64,000 nt of DNA from Zunongwangia sp. ESRF-bin46 (GTDB lineage: Bacteria > Bacteroidota > Bacteroidia > Flavobacteriales > Flavobacteriaceae), in assembly GCA_002631855.1 (NCBI GenBank), contig NTLF01000005.1, positions 1 to 64,000 of the forward strand, read 5' to 3'. The position numbers and the translations under genes were made by a program. Each line of letters opens with the position of its first letter. Positions within the stretch are counted from its first letter, which is position 1. The notes under the pieces were generated by a model. The model did no database searches, was not told where the DNA came from, and worked only from the letters and a program-made list of their open reading frames with translations. Below, piece by piece: positions 35,758 through 43,836 of this stretch.

Positions 35758-36891
35758 TTACTCTTTTGGGGGATTGATTATAATATTTCTTTGACCAATC
35801 CAATTGCCCTTATCGTCTTTGGTTAATTCGATTATATTTGAGAAGCCACCTGTCCGATCTAGTTTTGAGACCATTTCATCAGTTATAATTTTGTCATTGG
35901 CAAACCAAGTTGAATTTATCCAATATTCATTAAAGTTTTCTCCCATTAAAGTCATATGGATGTGTGCTGGTTCTGAACGGTTTGGGTAAGGTGCAGGTTT
36001 TATGGTATGAAACCTATACTTTCCATCACTATTGGTTTTTGTCCACCCTCGTAAATATCCGTGCCGTACTCCATTTCCTTTTTCATCTCCTTTCTTTTCA
36101 TATAATCCATTATTATTGGTGTGGTACGCATAGATTATCACGTCTTTTGCAGGAGTTGTTCCATCAGTTTGGTAGACAGTACCTTCTAAAACTAATCGTT
36201 CTCCTTTTACGTCTTTACCGGCAATGGTTGTTTCCCAATTTGTATTTTCAGGCGCTTCATTAGCTCCACACCATTCGCAATCGGGTATTTCTTTAATTGC
36301 CAGGTTTGGCTTAGTTGAAGGATTCTTTACTTCGATTGTTAAAAATGTAACAAGTGTACTGTCTTTGGTTTGCTTTAAATCCGCTAGAAAATGCTGGTCA
36401 CTTCCTGAAATAAAGCTATTGCCCATTTGTCCCGTATACTGTTTAAAGTGTATATCGTAAGCTTCAGGTTGCGCGTTTTCTATAGTTGTATGAATATGTC
36501 TGTTATCAGCTGAACTCCCATAATCGCCTGGCAAGATGGTTTGAACAAACAGTTGTCCTTTTTCATTTGTAAATGCTGAACCACGTAGGCGAGCGGTTGA
36601 TTCATCACTTGGGTTAGAAGGTTCATATTCACCATTTGAAGAAGTGTGATACAAATCTACCTTTTGATCAATTAAAGGTCTATTATTTTCTTTTGATACG
36701 AGCGTAAGGCACAACCATAGTTTCTGGCCAATCTCGCTTTCATTACTTATTTGAACTTGATTTTCAGCATCAAAATCTTTGAATTCCTGTAATGTTTCGA
36801 GCTCAGTTTTGTCTAAAGCCAAGACGGTTCTGTCTATGGAACATTGAACAAAGAGCATACTTGTAAATAGTAGGACAAGGAAAGGTTTCAT
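35758..36891 (-). CDS. Lipoprotein with two intradiol dioxygenase-like domains
   Basis: 377 residues. Lipoprotein signal with Cys17 (LFVQCS). Two intradiol-ring-cleavage dioxygenase-like beta-sandwich domains follow in tandem, about 50-175 and 232-375. Both keep residues matching the iron ligands Tyr-Tyr-His-His: SSNGEY / ILPGDY / HIH in the first and NNNGLY / IKPAPY / HIH in the second. Known enzymes have one such domain and open catechols; a surface-anchored tandem form is unusual. Substrate unknown. It lies just outside the cassette array. Confidence 0.72.
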   Translation of the reverse strand: MKPFLVLLFTSMLFVQCSIDRTVLALDKTELETLQEFKDFDAENQVQISNESEIGQKLWLCLTLVSKENNRPLIDQKVDLYHTSSNGEYEPSNPSDESTARLRGSAFTNEKGQLFVQTILPGDYGSSADNRHIHTTIENAQPEAYDIHFKQYTGQMGNSFISGSDQHFLADLKQTKDSTLVTFLTIEVKNPSTKPNLAIKEIPDCEWCGANEAPENTNWETTIAGKDVKGERLVLEGTVYQTDGTTPAKDVIIYAYHTNNNGLYEKKGDEKGNGVRHGYLRGWTKTNSDGKYRFHTIKPAPYPNRSEPAHIHMTLMGENFNEYWINSTWFANDKIITDEMVSKLDRTGGFSNIIELTKDDKGNWIGQRNIIINPPKE

Positions 36892-37011
36892 ATTTATTTT
36901 ATTTCTAAGAACTGCAAGTAATTTCTACCAAAAATATGGCAAGATCAACTGTTGTTGACTTTACTAATAGAAGTTAATAAAAGATAATAATTACTAATGT
37001 CTGCTTATTTT

Positions 37012-37095
37012 ACCATCTAATTTAGTAAATAAAAACCAAATAGAAAGTCTTCAGGTTCTATGTAAATATTTAAAGTTCAATTACTTAATACAGGT
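37012..37095. repeat. attC-like element 0 (decayed, left boundary)
   Basis: Retains the central core seen in other elements (CTAATTTAGTAAATAAAAAC and CCAAATAGAAAGTC, compare 41,758 and 49,178) but the R-type ends are not recognisable. It marks the likely left limit of the array, downstream of the serine hydrolase stop. Confidence 0.4.
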
Positions 37096-37112
37096 AGTAT
37101 TATGAATCTTTT

Positions 37113-38138
37113 CTATTTCTTTAATATTTCGACAATTCTATTATTGATGATTTCTGACAAATTCCAGTTGTATAGTTTAGGGTCGGTTGTGCTATAAAAT
37201 TCAACAACAACAGCATCAAGGTCTTTATAATAGGTTGCGAAACTTTGGTAGCCTGGAACCCAACCGGCATGTTCATACTTGTAAATAGAGGAATATATAT
37301 CTTGTTCACCTTCTTCAAACAATGAGCCATCATTTAAGGCTCTTATAAATATACCTACATCTTCTGCGGTGGCCAGCATACCGTGGTCATCTGTTTTTAA
37401 ATCTAAAGGATGACCTACGTGATAACCACTCATCACATTATCTATATTCACTTCTTGTAGCGAACCAAAGGTATGTTCTAGCTGTAATGGTTTGAGTATT
37501 CTTTCTTTTATGAATTGGAAGTTCTCATACCCCAGTTCATTATCCATTATTTTATTGATCAACAAGTAGTTTGTGTTGCAATATTCATAATCTTCCCCAG
37601 GCTCAAAGTTAGCCGGTTTGTCCAAAATTAGGGAAAGGCTTTCCTCATAGGTGGCTGTTGGGTTTCCCCAAAAGTTCGGGGTGTCTGTAAAATTAGGAAT
37701 GCCACTTCTATGTTGTACGAGCATTCGCAATGTGATTTCATTCGCATTTTCAATCCTTCCTACAAGTTCTGGTAAGTATTCAGCAAGGGTTTTATCTAAC
37801 GAAAGACGCCCATCGTGCACCAATTTGGTGACCGCCACCGCATCATAAAGCTTGTTAATGCTAGCCAATTTAAAGAAAGCATGGGGGTTAGCAGGAACTT
37901 TAGCTTCCCGATTGTGCCAACCAGAAGCAAGATACCGAGGGGGGCTGCCAGCTTGGTCTATATATACAATCATGCCGTCAAATCCATGACCAATGGCCTC
38001 ATCTAACTGTTCTTGAACGGTATCTGGTAGTGGTAAAATCCAAGCTTTTACAAGAATCCATGGCACGAAAAATAAAGAGCCTATACTTGCAAGTATTAAT
38101 ACTACTTTGAGTATTCGTTTTGTTTGTTTCTTTTTCAT
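37113..38138 (-). CDS. Serine hydrolase, class C beta-lactamase-like
   Basis: 341 residues. An N-terminal membrane anchor (about 9-30) leads to a periplasmic beta-lactamase/transpeptidase-fold domain. Active-site motifs: S-x-x-K in LASINKLYD (about residue 93), Y-x-N as YCN in DYEYCNTNYLL, and HAG in KYEHAGWVPGYQS in place of KTG. Similar proteins are esterases, D-aminopeptidases or penicillin-binding proteins; true beta-lactamase activity cannot be claimed. Probably the first cassette of the array, between a decayed element and a half element. Confidence 0.8.
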   Translation of the reverse strand: MKKKQTKRILKVVLILASIGSLFFVPWILVKAWILPLPDTVQEQLDEAIGHGFDGMIVYIDQAGSPPRYLASGWHNREAKVPANPHAFFKLASINKLYDAVAVTKLVHDGRLSLDKTLAEYLPELVGRIENANEITLRMLVQHRSGIPNFTDTPNFWGNPTATYEESLSLILDKPANFEPGEDYEYCNTNYLLINKIMDNELGYENFQFIKERILKPLQLEHTFGSLQEVNIDNVMSGYHVGHPLDLKTDDHGMLATAEDVGIFIRALNDGSLFEEGEQDIYSSIYKYEHAGWVPGYQSFATYYKDLDAVVVEFYSTTDPKLYNWNLSEIINNRIVEILKK

Positions 38139-38146
38139 TTTTTTTT

Positions 38147-38184
38147 CAGAGTAGGCGTGTACACATATTTATAAATAGTTAGCC
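38147..38184. repeat. attC-like element 1 (right half only)
   Basis: AGAGTAGGCGTGTACACATA... to GTTAGCC (38178-38184) matches the right half of elements such as 49137-49268. The left half is missing; the serine hydrolase start codon lies just 9 bp away. Confidence 0.5.
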
Positions 38185-38193
38185 CCTTTAATG

Positions 38194-38877
38194 TTATTCT
38201 CTGTCTTCTGATAAAGGTGAAATCATAATGTGAGCCCTATGTGTTCCAGGGTTCATTATCCAAGGATGGTTTGAACCTATAGGTTTTTCAGGGAGCCCAG
38301 TAGATTGTGCTGTAGCAAATGGCAAATAAACTACATAGCGGTAATTGGCTCCTTTCACTTTAGAGGTTTCGGGGTCGTACAGTTCATCAGGTCCAAAGTA
38401 GATGTGTAGGGCAGACCCTTGTTTTCCCATATCCAGCTTGCCCGATTTTGCCTCTTCTTCTCTAATATCAAAGATTTCTGTTGCTGTCTTTCCTTCGGCT
38501 TTTAATTCTCGACCTCTTGCCATAAATGGCTCCAGATCTTTGTGGTAACAAGCTGCACTAAACCCAGGTTTTTGAGGGTTATCCGCAAGAACTATAAATT
38601 CGTTATTTCCTTCTTTGAGTGTTACAAATTCGCCAGCCATATTATAACCTATAACTTTACAACTATCTCGGCTTGCTTTTGGGGCAGCCATTAATGCTGT
38701 TGCAATTAAAGCTTCGTCAGTGTCAATGGCAACTAATTGGTTGTTGGTAGTATTTGATGTGCTATCTGCCACAGTTTCTTTTACAGATGATTCCGCCGTA
38801 GTATTTTCGTTTTTGTTTGAAGTATTACAGGAAATAAAAACTCCTACCAAAGCGATTGTAGCTATAATTTGTTTCAT
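38194..38877 (-). CDS. Lipoprotein of unknown function
   Basis: 227 residues. Lipoprotein signal peptide with Cys17 in VFISCNTS, then a Ser/Thr/Asn-rich linker (about 18-45). The globular part (about 55-227) has a DSCKVIGYNMAGEFVTL strand and a WIMNPGTHRAHIMISPL end with a conserved-looking GTHRAH. No family recognised. Its stop lies 9 bp from the end of element 1, as for other cassette genes here. Confidence 0.6.
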   Translation of the reverse strand: MKQIIATIALVGVFISCNTSNKNENTTAESSVKETVADSTSNTTNNQLVAIDTDEALIATALMAAPKASRDSCKVIGYNMAGEFVTLKEGNNEFIVLADNPQKPGFSAACYHKDLEPFMARGRELKAEGKTATEIFDIREEEAKSGKLDMGKQGSALHIYFGPDELYDPETSKVKGANYRYVVYLPFATAQSTGLPEKPIGSNHPWIMNPGTHRAHIMISPLSEDRE

Positions 38878-38887
38878 TTTAATGTGA

Positions 38888-39017
38888 GTTATGTTGTTTA
38901 TACAACTAATTTAACAAATTAAACTGAACTTGCCTGCCTATTGTCAGATAGAAAATCTGAGAGAGTGTTTTTGTAACTAGCAAAGTGCCAAGTAATTAAT
39001 TTTACACGGTGTTGGCT
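38888..39017. repeat. attC-like element 2
   Basis: Right half complete: ACTAGCAAAGTGCCAAG, AATTAATTTTACACGGT and R'-like GTTGGCT at 39011-39017. Centre hairpin CAGAT / ATCTG. The left end is degenerate; no good RYYYAAC is found. Confidence 0.6.
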
Positions 39018-39042
39018 ATACGTTGTTTGTTTAGGGTGTATT

Positions 39043-40344
39043 TTAGTTGGATTTATTGTTATAGACCTTTCCATCTTTCATTATGAATACAACGTTTTCT
39101 ATTGTAGGGATAAAATCATTCATAATATCTCCTTTTACAGCTATAATATCCGCTTTTGCATTAGCTTTTATATGGCCAACTTCATTTTCTTTCCCTAAAT
39201 GAAATGCTGAAATATAGGTACTAGATTGTAATATATTTAAAGGCTTCATTCCTGCTTCTAGATAATATCTAAACATATCTTTGGACGATTTTCCTCGGGT
39301 TACTTTTATATCCGTATAATTATCAGAACCGGCCACTATAGGAACTCCTTTTTCAATTGCTCTAGTAAGTCTTTTTTCCATTTTATCAGCATAGCCATCA
39401 ATCCAACCTAACTCATTCTCGTTATAACCAGCGAGTTTTGCATAAGTATGCATATATGATTTACTATTTTCTGTAGGTACAAGAAAAATTCGCTTCTCTG
39501 CCATTTTAACTAAAGTGCTATCTGCTAGATTAAACCCATGTTCAATGCCATCTACACCAGCTTCAATTGCGTTCCACGCTGACTGATTTGTTACGGAATG
39601 AGCTGTGACTTTTAAATTATATGAGTGAGCGGTTTTTACAATAGACTTTATTTCATCTATTGTTAAATATGTTTTATTGGGAATATTATCAGCGCAAATT
39701 TTAATTACATCTACATTTTGATTAACGTGTTCACGCACAGCATTTTTTGCATCTTCCGGACTTGTTATTATTCTATATTCTAAATCTATTATATTTTGGT
39801 GTTCAGGAAGTACTCCATAAACTTGTCCACCATTTGCTGCCAGAATTGGCCCAGAAGCAAATATACGAGGACCCTCTATTGTTCCTTCGTTAATAGCATC
39901 CCTTAAGGCAACGTCAAGATATAAACCAGAATTTCCAAGATCTTTAATACTTGTTATTCCTTCAGCTAAATAACTTTTGGCTCTTTTAGCACCGCGAAGC
40001 GTTCTCAAAGCATCACTTTCCATTGTCAGCGATTGAATGCTATGTTCAGCAAAATCTTCGTTAGCTTCTTGAGAAAATAGTACGTGTGTATGGGCATCAA
40101 TTAAGCCAGGAAGAACCGTATAATCAGTTAAATCTATTGCTTCGCTATTTTTAGGTAGCGATTGAAATTCACCAATAGAGATAATCTTTGTCCCTCGAAT
40201 GTGTATAAGCTTGTTTTTTTGTAGCATATTATTTTTGCTATCATATAAAACCCCAGCTTTTATATACGTGTCTTTTTGTTGTCCTATCAATTTTGCTTGA
40301 GAGGAAATAACTAGTATGATTAAAAATATAAGCGTTCTGTACAT
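39043..40344 (-). CDS. Exported amidohydrolase (imidazolonepropionase-like)
   Basis: 433 residues with a signal peptide (about 1-20). The metal-dependent hydrolase TIM barrel contains the HxH motif in LPGLIDAHTHVL (about 75), a Lys in DVIKICADN that may be carbamylated, metal His in KVTAHSV and GIEHGF and the catalytic Asp in VAGSDNYTD. C-terminal beta-sandwich DIIAVKGD...VVFIMKDGKV. Closest in type to periplasmic Xaa-Pro/prolidase-like or imidazolonepropionase-like enzymes; substrate unknown. Single gene of a cassette bounded by GTTGGC (39011) and GCCAAC (40365). Confidence 0.85.
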   Translation of the reverse strand: MYRTLIFLIILVISSQAKLIGQQKDTYIKAGVLYDSKNNMLQKNKLIHIRGTKIISIGEFQSLPKNSEAIDLTDYTVLPGLIDAHTHVLFSQEANEDFAEHSIQSLTMESDALRTLRGAKRAKSYLAEGITSIKDLGNSGLYLDVALRDAINEGTIEGPRIFASGPILAANGGQVYGVLPEHQNIIDLEYRIITSPEDAKNAVREHVNQNVDVIKICADNIPNKTYLTIDEIKSIVKTAHSYNLKVTAHSVTNQSAWNAIEAGVDGIEHGFNLADSTLVKMAEKRIFLVPTENSKSYMHTYAKLAGYNENELGWIDGYADKMEKRLTRAIEKGVPIVAGSDNYTDIKVTRGKSSKDMFRYYLEAGMKPLNILQSSTYISAFHLGKENEVGHIKANAKADIIAVKGDIMNDFIPTIENVVFIMKDGKVYNNKSN

Positions 40345-40363
40345 ATTTTTTTGTTTAAATGGG

Positions 40364-40438
40364 TGCCAACATAATTATGTATGCTTGTGTTGCGTGTGTA
40401 AGTATCTACCAGACAATTAATTTTACACGGTATTGCTG
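40364..40438. repeat. attC-like element 3 (short)
   Basis: Starts TGCCAAC, ends near ATTGCTG after CAATTAATTTTACACGGT, the same right-arm text as element 2. About 75 bp with no central hairpin; the right R box is degenerate. Confidence 0.5.
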
Positions 40439-40448
40439 CACGTTCTTC

Positions 40449-40832
40449 TCATGTATTCAATAATTCTTCCTTTCTAAAAACTACCATACGCTTTATGAGT
40501 TCTTTTGGTAGCGGTTTATTAAATTGAAACTTTACAGTTCCCTTGCCCAATTCAAAGTTTTTCAACTCATCTGCAAAGTGTTCTACAGTTGTTTGATAAG
40601 GATAAAAGCTAACATATTTTGCATATGCTACAATCATTAATTGTTGTTCAGGTTTTGTTCCTGGTATAAGAGTAAAAGAAGGAACTTTATAGTTTGGGAT
40701 TTCCACGCTTTCAGGAACAGCTTCTTTTATCAAAATTCTTAGTTCGTGTAAAATTACTTTTGCTTCTTCCGTTTGATTGTCGATATAATCGTCAACTGTC
40801 TTGAAGTTTGGCATTGCTCCTTTTTTTCCCAT
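40449..40832 (-). CDS. DUF1801 (YdhG-like) family protein
   Basis: 127 residues with the DUF1801 pattern: TVDDYIDNQTEEAKVILHELRILIKEAVPESVE, then PGTKPEQQLMIVAYAKYVSFYPYQ and a terminal VKFQFNKPLPKELIKRMVVFRKEEL. Frataxin-like fold; members are called iron chaperones on limited evidence. A frequent passenger gene in accessory regions. It shares one cassette interval with the DUF1428 and VOC genes. Confidence 0.85.
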   Translation of the reverse strand: MGKKGAMPNFKTVDDYIDNQTEEAKVILHELRILIKEAVPESVEIPNYKVPSFTLIPGTKPEQQLMIVAYAKYVSFYPYQTTVEHFADELKNFELGKGTVKFQFNKPLPKELIKRMVVFRKEELLNT

Positions 40833-40879
40833 TTCTTTCGAGGTTTTAAATAAGCTTGTGTTTTCACTATAATTCTCAA

Positions 40880-41260
40880 CTATTCGTTTGATTGTACTAG
40901 CGGTTTAAATCCACCATAGACCATTCTGTTGGCATCAAAAATTAACTTTTCAGGATTGGTTAATGGTGCGACTATTTCAGCCATTCTTGGATCTTCGGGA
41001 ACTTTTTTATTGGCTAAATCACGTATCTCTTTGGAAGGAAAAACAACCCAACCAAATACAATTTCCTCATCTTCTTTAACATTTACGGTGTCTATAAAAG
41101 ACTTCGTCCCTTCTAAGGACAAATCATCACCAACAAATTCGAAGTAAGCAATTGCACCATACTCTTTCCAAATATCAGCTACTTTTTCAGCCACCTTTTT
41201 GTATTCGTCTATATAAGTTCGAGGGACTGGATGAACAAAGCCATCGATGTAGTTTGTCAT
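40880..41260 (-). CDS. DUF1428 family protein
   Basis: 126 residues from ATG 41260; the longer frame to 41308 adds 16 codons not typical of the family. DUF1428 (YbaA-like, dimeric alpha-beta barrel) features: YIDGFVHPVPRTYIDEYKKVAEKVADIWKEYGA, VFGWVVFPSKEIRD, VPEDPRMAEI and the end RMVYGGFKPLVQ. Function unknown; the fold resembles ABM monooxygenases. It lies 47 bp from both neighbours without a recognisable element in the gaps. Confidence 0.85.
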   Translation of the reverse strand: MTNYIDGFVHPVPRTYIDEYKKVAEKVADIWKEYGAIAYFEFVGDDLSLEGTKSFIDTVNVKEDEEIVFGWVVFPSKEIRDLANKKVPEDPRMAEIVAPLTNPEKLIFDANRMVYGGFKPLVQSNE

Positions 41261-41355
41261 ACTTTTTTCTTTAATGTTCAATGTTAGGTTTTTATATTGT
41301 TGTGGCACGTTTTTATTTTGTTTTACAATCCAGTTTGTTGGTTAAAATTCAGTTT

Positions 41356-41718
41356 TTAGATATCCTCAACTACAAAAATCGAATTGTTGTTCAAGTCATA
41401 GAAACCAAACTCATTTGTATTCCAATCTGTATTCATTCGTAATTTTTCAGGTTTTATAGTACCCCTTTCCACAAACTCTTTAAAAATCGGTTCTAAGTTC
41501 TTTACAAATATTTTGATGACTGAACCTCCAAGCAATGGGTCGTCTTCTGTGTCTGCGTGCCATTGCAAGTGAATAAAAAGATTTTCTCTTCTTAAAACAG
41601 CGTACATTTCATCTTTATGAATCAACTGAAATCCCACATATTTTTCATACCATTCAACATCCCTATCAATATTTTGGCTTGGCATTACAGGTGAAATTTC
41701 TAATAATTCAGTTTCCAT
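41356..41718 (-). CDS. VOC (glyoxalase/bleomycin-resistance) family protein
   Basis: 120 residues from ATG 41718. A single VOC domain: SPVMPSQNIDRDVEWYEKYVGFQLIHKDEMYAVLRRENLFIHLQW, IKIFVKNLEPIFKEFVERG and an end with NEFGFYDLNNNSIFVVED (Glu metal ligand). Resembles the bleomycin-resistance group, in which a dimer sequesters a drug, but the ligand is unknown. Such genes are frequent cassettes in mobile integrons. Confidence 0.82.
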   Translation of the reverse strand: METELLEISPVMPSQNIDRDVEWYEKYVGFQLIHKDEMYAVLRRENLFIHLQWHADTEDDPLLGGSVIKIFVKNLEPIFKEFVERGTIKPEKLRMNTDWNTNEFGFYDLNNNSIFVVEDI

Positions 41719-41739
41719 AATAGTCAATTTTCAAATGAG

Positions 41740-41847
41740 CTACAACGTGTTTCAACAACTAAATTAGCAATTACAAACCAAATAGAAAACCCTTAGGGGT
41801 TTTCGTAAGTAAGCCTGTACTAACATGAATTATATACGGTGTTGGCA
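41740..41847. repeat. attC-like element 4
   Basis: CTACAAC (41740-41746) to GTTGGCA (41841-41847). Core CTAAATTAGCAATTACAAAC, a central hairpin GAAAACCC-TTA-GGGGTTTTC and right arm AATTATATACGGT. Confidence 0.65.
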
Positions 41848-41853
41848 AGTTTA

Positions 41854-42291
41854 TTATAGATAATTGAAGAATAGTTCAATACAAACACCAAGGATAACAC
41901 TTACTATAGCTGCCAAAAGAGATAAACGTTTTAACTTAAATGTGTTTGCAAATGCTAGCCAAAGACATAACAGAGCACAAATCGATAAAATTATTGTTCC
42001 GTATAAAGGTACTATGCTATTGAAAAGACCTATTTGATTGAAAAGAGGGTCTAGCAAAGCAGTAAACCCAAAAAGAGCTAAAGTAAAATTAGTCTTTTTA
42101 TGCCCTATAAATAGGTAATAACTTGCAATCAATAGTTCAATACTTATGGCCAACGGACCAAATTGGTTATAGTATTCTCTTTTAAAATATGCCTCAAATC
42201 CTTGAGGAAATTCAATCTTTACTATAAAGGCAACACTTAAAGCAGCCCCAATAATTAAAAGCAATATTGAAATAATTTTTCTTTTTTTCAT
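41854..42291 (-). CDS. Small four-TM membrane protein
   Basis: 145 residues with about four hydrophobic segments (6-25, 45-62, 68-105 in two, 118-143) and little else. There is no recognised family; it looks like a small cassette-encoded integral membrane protein. The cassette ends are GTTGGCAA (41841) and TTGCCAAC (42309), an exact 8-bp complement, with the gene filling nearly all of the space between (stop 6 bp from element 4). Confidence 0.6.
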   Translation of the reverse strand: MKKRKIISILLLIIGAALSVAFIVKIEFPQGFEAYFKREYYNQFGPLAISIELLIASYYLFIGHKKTNFTLALFGFTALLDPLFNQIGLFNSIVPLYGTIILSICALLCLWLAFANTFKLKRLSLLAAIVSVILGVCIELFFNYL

Positions 42292-42309
42292 GAGACCTTT
42301 CTAAATGTT

Positions 42310-42357
42310 TGCCAACACTCGCATAAAACCGTTAGATACGGCTATACCTTGTTGTGC
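42310..42357. repeat. attC-like element 5 (short)
   Basis: TGCCAAC to GTTGTGC in 48 bp, with a central small hairpin CCGT-TAGAT-ACGG. The usual long core is absent. Confidence 0.5.
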
Positions 42358-42425
42358 TTTCGTTATTTTTTATTCAATTGCTACAAATAAATATATAAGA
42401 AGGTTCTGGGACATACTACATTATG

Positions 42426-43178
42426 CTAATTATTTATTTCCTTTTCAATGAGTGCCGTGATCTTTTTACCTTTTACTTCTAAGCTATCATACACTGAAAA
42501 ATACTTTTCATCGGCAACACGTTGCATAACACCAAGCATTTTGGAATTACGATAAATGTGTTTTAAAGCAAGACGTATATCCTGTTCAGATAATTCTTTT
42601 TGTGTTTGGATATCATTTAAAAATTTAAATACTCTTGAAACATTCTCATAATCATCATAGTATAAGGCAGATTCCATGTTTTCGATAAAATTATTCATAC
42701 TTGTCTCGCTTTCATGGATTTCTTCATAAAAAGAATAATAGTTTAAAATAGCGTCTTCAATCTTTGAGCCTTGTAAATTAGCCAGGAAACCAGAATTTTT
42801 TAAGGCATCAAATCCAGTTTTATTAACATTTAAGTACTTTTCTCCCAGTATTGGCGCAACTCTCATCAATAACTGTAATGACATAGAATCCTTATAAACA
42901 CATTGCATGTAATCTTGAGCAGCTAGATTATGCCGTATCCTAAGGTTTTTTATGTTTGAAATTTCAGTTTTATCAGATTCTATGTTTTTACTTATACTAA
43001 TTAAATACCCGTGTAGCTGCCTTTTATTTTTTCTGTTTTCATTCCAATTATTAATAGATAAGGCAATCAAAATCCCAATAACTACAAGTATAATTTCACC
43101 TATTGCATATTTTAGATACTTTCCGGTTTTCCCTTCCGAAAGTAGGTTTTGCCTAATTTTCCTAAAGAATTTTATCAT
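42426..43178 (-). CDS. DUF6090 family membrane protein
   Basis: 250 residues. The opening MIKFFRKIRQNLLSEGKTGKY, a single transmembrane segment (about 22-44, IGEIILVVIGILIALSINNWNE) and a helical periplasmic domain are the DUF6090 pattern, very common in flavobacterial accessory regions. Function unknown. Cassette ends are GTTGTGCTTTC (42351) and GAAGCATAGC (43202), complementary with one gap and two mismatches. Confidence 0.82.
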   Translation of the reverse strand: MIKFFRKIRQNLLSEGKTGKYLKYAIGEIILVVIGILIALSINNWNENRKNKRQLHGYLISISKNIESDKTEISNIKNLRIRHNLAAQDYMQCVYKDSMSLQLLMRVAPILGEKYLNVNKTGFDALKNSGFLANLQGSKIEDAILNYYSFYEEIHESETSMNNFIENMESALYYDDYENVSRVFKFLNDIQTQKELSEQDIRLALKHIYRNSKMLGVMQRVADEKYFSVYDSLEVKGKKITALIEKEINN

Positions 43179-43204
43179 GGGCTATCGGTTGGTCAAATGA
43201 TGAA

Positions 43205-43222
43205 GCATAGCTATTGTAGTGC
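43205..43222. repeat. Degenerate attC-like element 6
   Basis: GCATAGC, TATT, GTAGTGC in 18 bp. It is only recognisable because both its sides complement the far ends of the neighbouring cassettes. Possibly a deletion relic. Confidence 0.3.
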
Positions 43223-43231
43223 AATGTTTTT

Positions 43232-43654
43232 TTATTCCTTTTTCAGTTCGTTATAGTCGTTCAAAAACTCGGGTTCACGTTCCTGTAGTGACGGTTTATT
43301 GTCACTTATTAGTTTGTCAAGTTCCATTAGAAGTTCATTTTCTTTTTTCCAGAATTCTTTGTCACTGGTCAAAACCGATTTCAATAAATCTCCTTCATAA
43401 AAGTCGCCTTCTGCAAAAATGTTGTCTTTTAGAGTCTCAAATGCTAATGGAATCAAATATTTTAGTCCGATGTTTTGACCAATCATTATTCTCAAGTCTT
43501 CAGTTTCAAAGTCATTAAGAGGCTTCTTTCTTAATTGATGACAAGTCTTTATTAAATTAGTGTTGTAAGTCGGTTCGTCCCAAGAGTCTTTTTCTAAATT
43601 TTCTAATGTTTTAGACTTCCAGTTATTCTCATATTTCAATTTGGTCTGAGTCAA
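43232..43654 (-). CDS. CdiI-type contact-dependent growth inhibition immunity protein
   Basis: 140 residues. The pattern CHQLRKKPLNDF, EDLRIMIGQNIGLKYLIPLAFETL and EGDFYEGDLLKSVL is that of the CdiI family immunity proteins, which bind and neutralise a partner toxin domain (CdiA-CT or other polymorphic toxin). No toxin gene is adjacent, so it is an orphan immunity gene. Starts at TTG 43654 (no near ATG). Cassette ends resemble each other in 9 of 12 places. Stop 10 bp from element 6. Confidence 0.8.
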   Translation of the reverse strand: MTQTKLKYENNWKSKTLENLEKDSWDEPTYNTNLIKTCHQLRKKPLNDFETEDLRIMIGQNIGLKYLIPLAFETLKDNIFAEGDFYEGDLLKSVLTSDKEFWKKENELLMELDKLISDNKPSLQEREPEFLNDYNELKKE

Positions 43655-43679
43655 TGTCGGTTAGTTTTATTCAAATATT

Positions 43680-43826
43680 GCCCAACGGCCTTGTGTAACA
43701 ATCAGTTGTGGGTTTAAAGATACTTAATTTTGTTAAAGCACAGACCGTAGCAATTTCAGAGTGGATTTAGCCTGTCCTGAGCAAAGCGAACTGGTGCAAG
43801 CAAATTGCGGTTATAGATTGTTGTGG
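43680..43826. repeat. attC-like element 7 with inserted REP-like segment
   Basis: GCCCAAC (43680-43686) to GTTGTGG (43820-43826), 147 bp. The right arm contains CCTGTCCTGAGCAAAGCGAA (43771-43790), a stretch typical of short dispersed REP-like repeats and absent from the other elements. Confidence 0.6.
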
Positions 43827-43836
43827 TGCGTTTTTA

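Noticed and set aside
37113-38138. True class C beta-lactamase (resistance gene)
   Set aside because: The fold and SxxK/YxN motifs are shared with esterases and peptidases, the third motif is HAG and the protein is membrane-anchored; resistance cannot be claimed.
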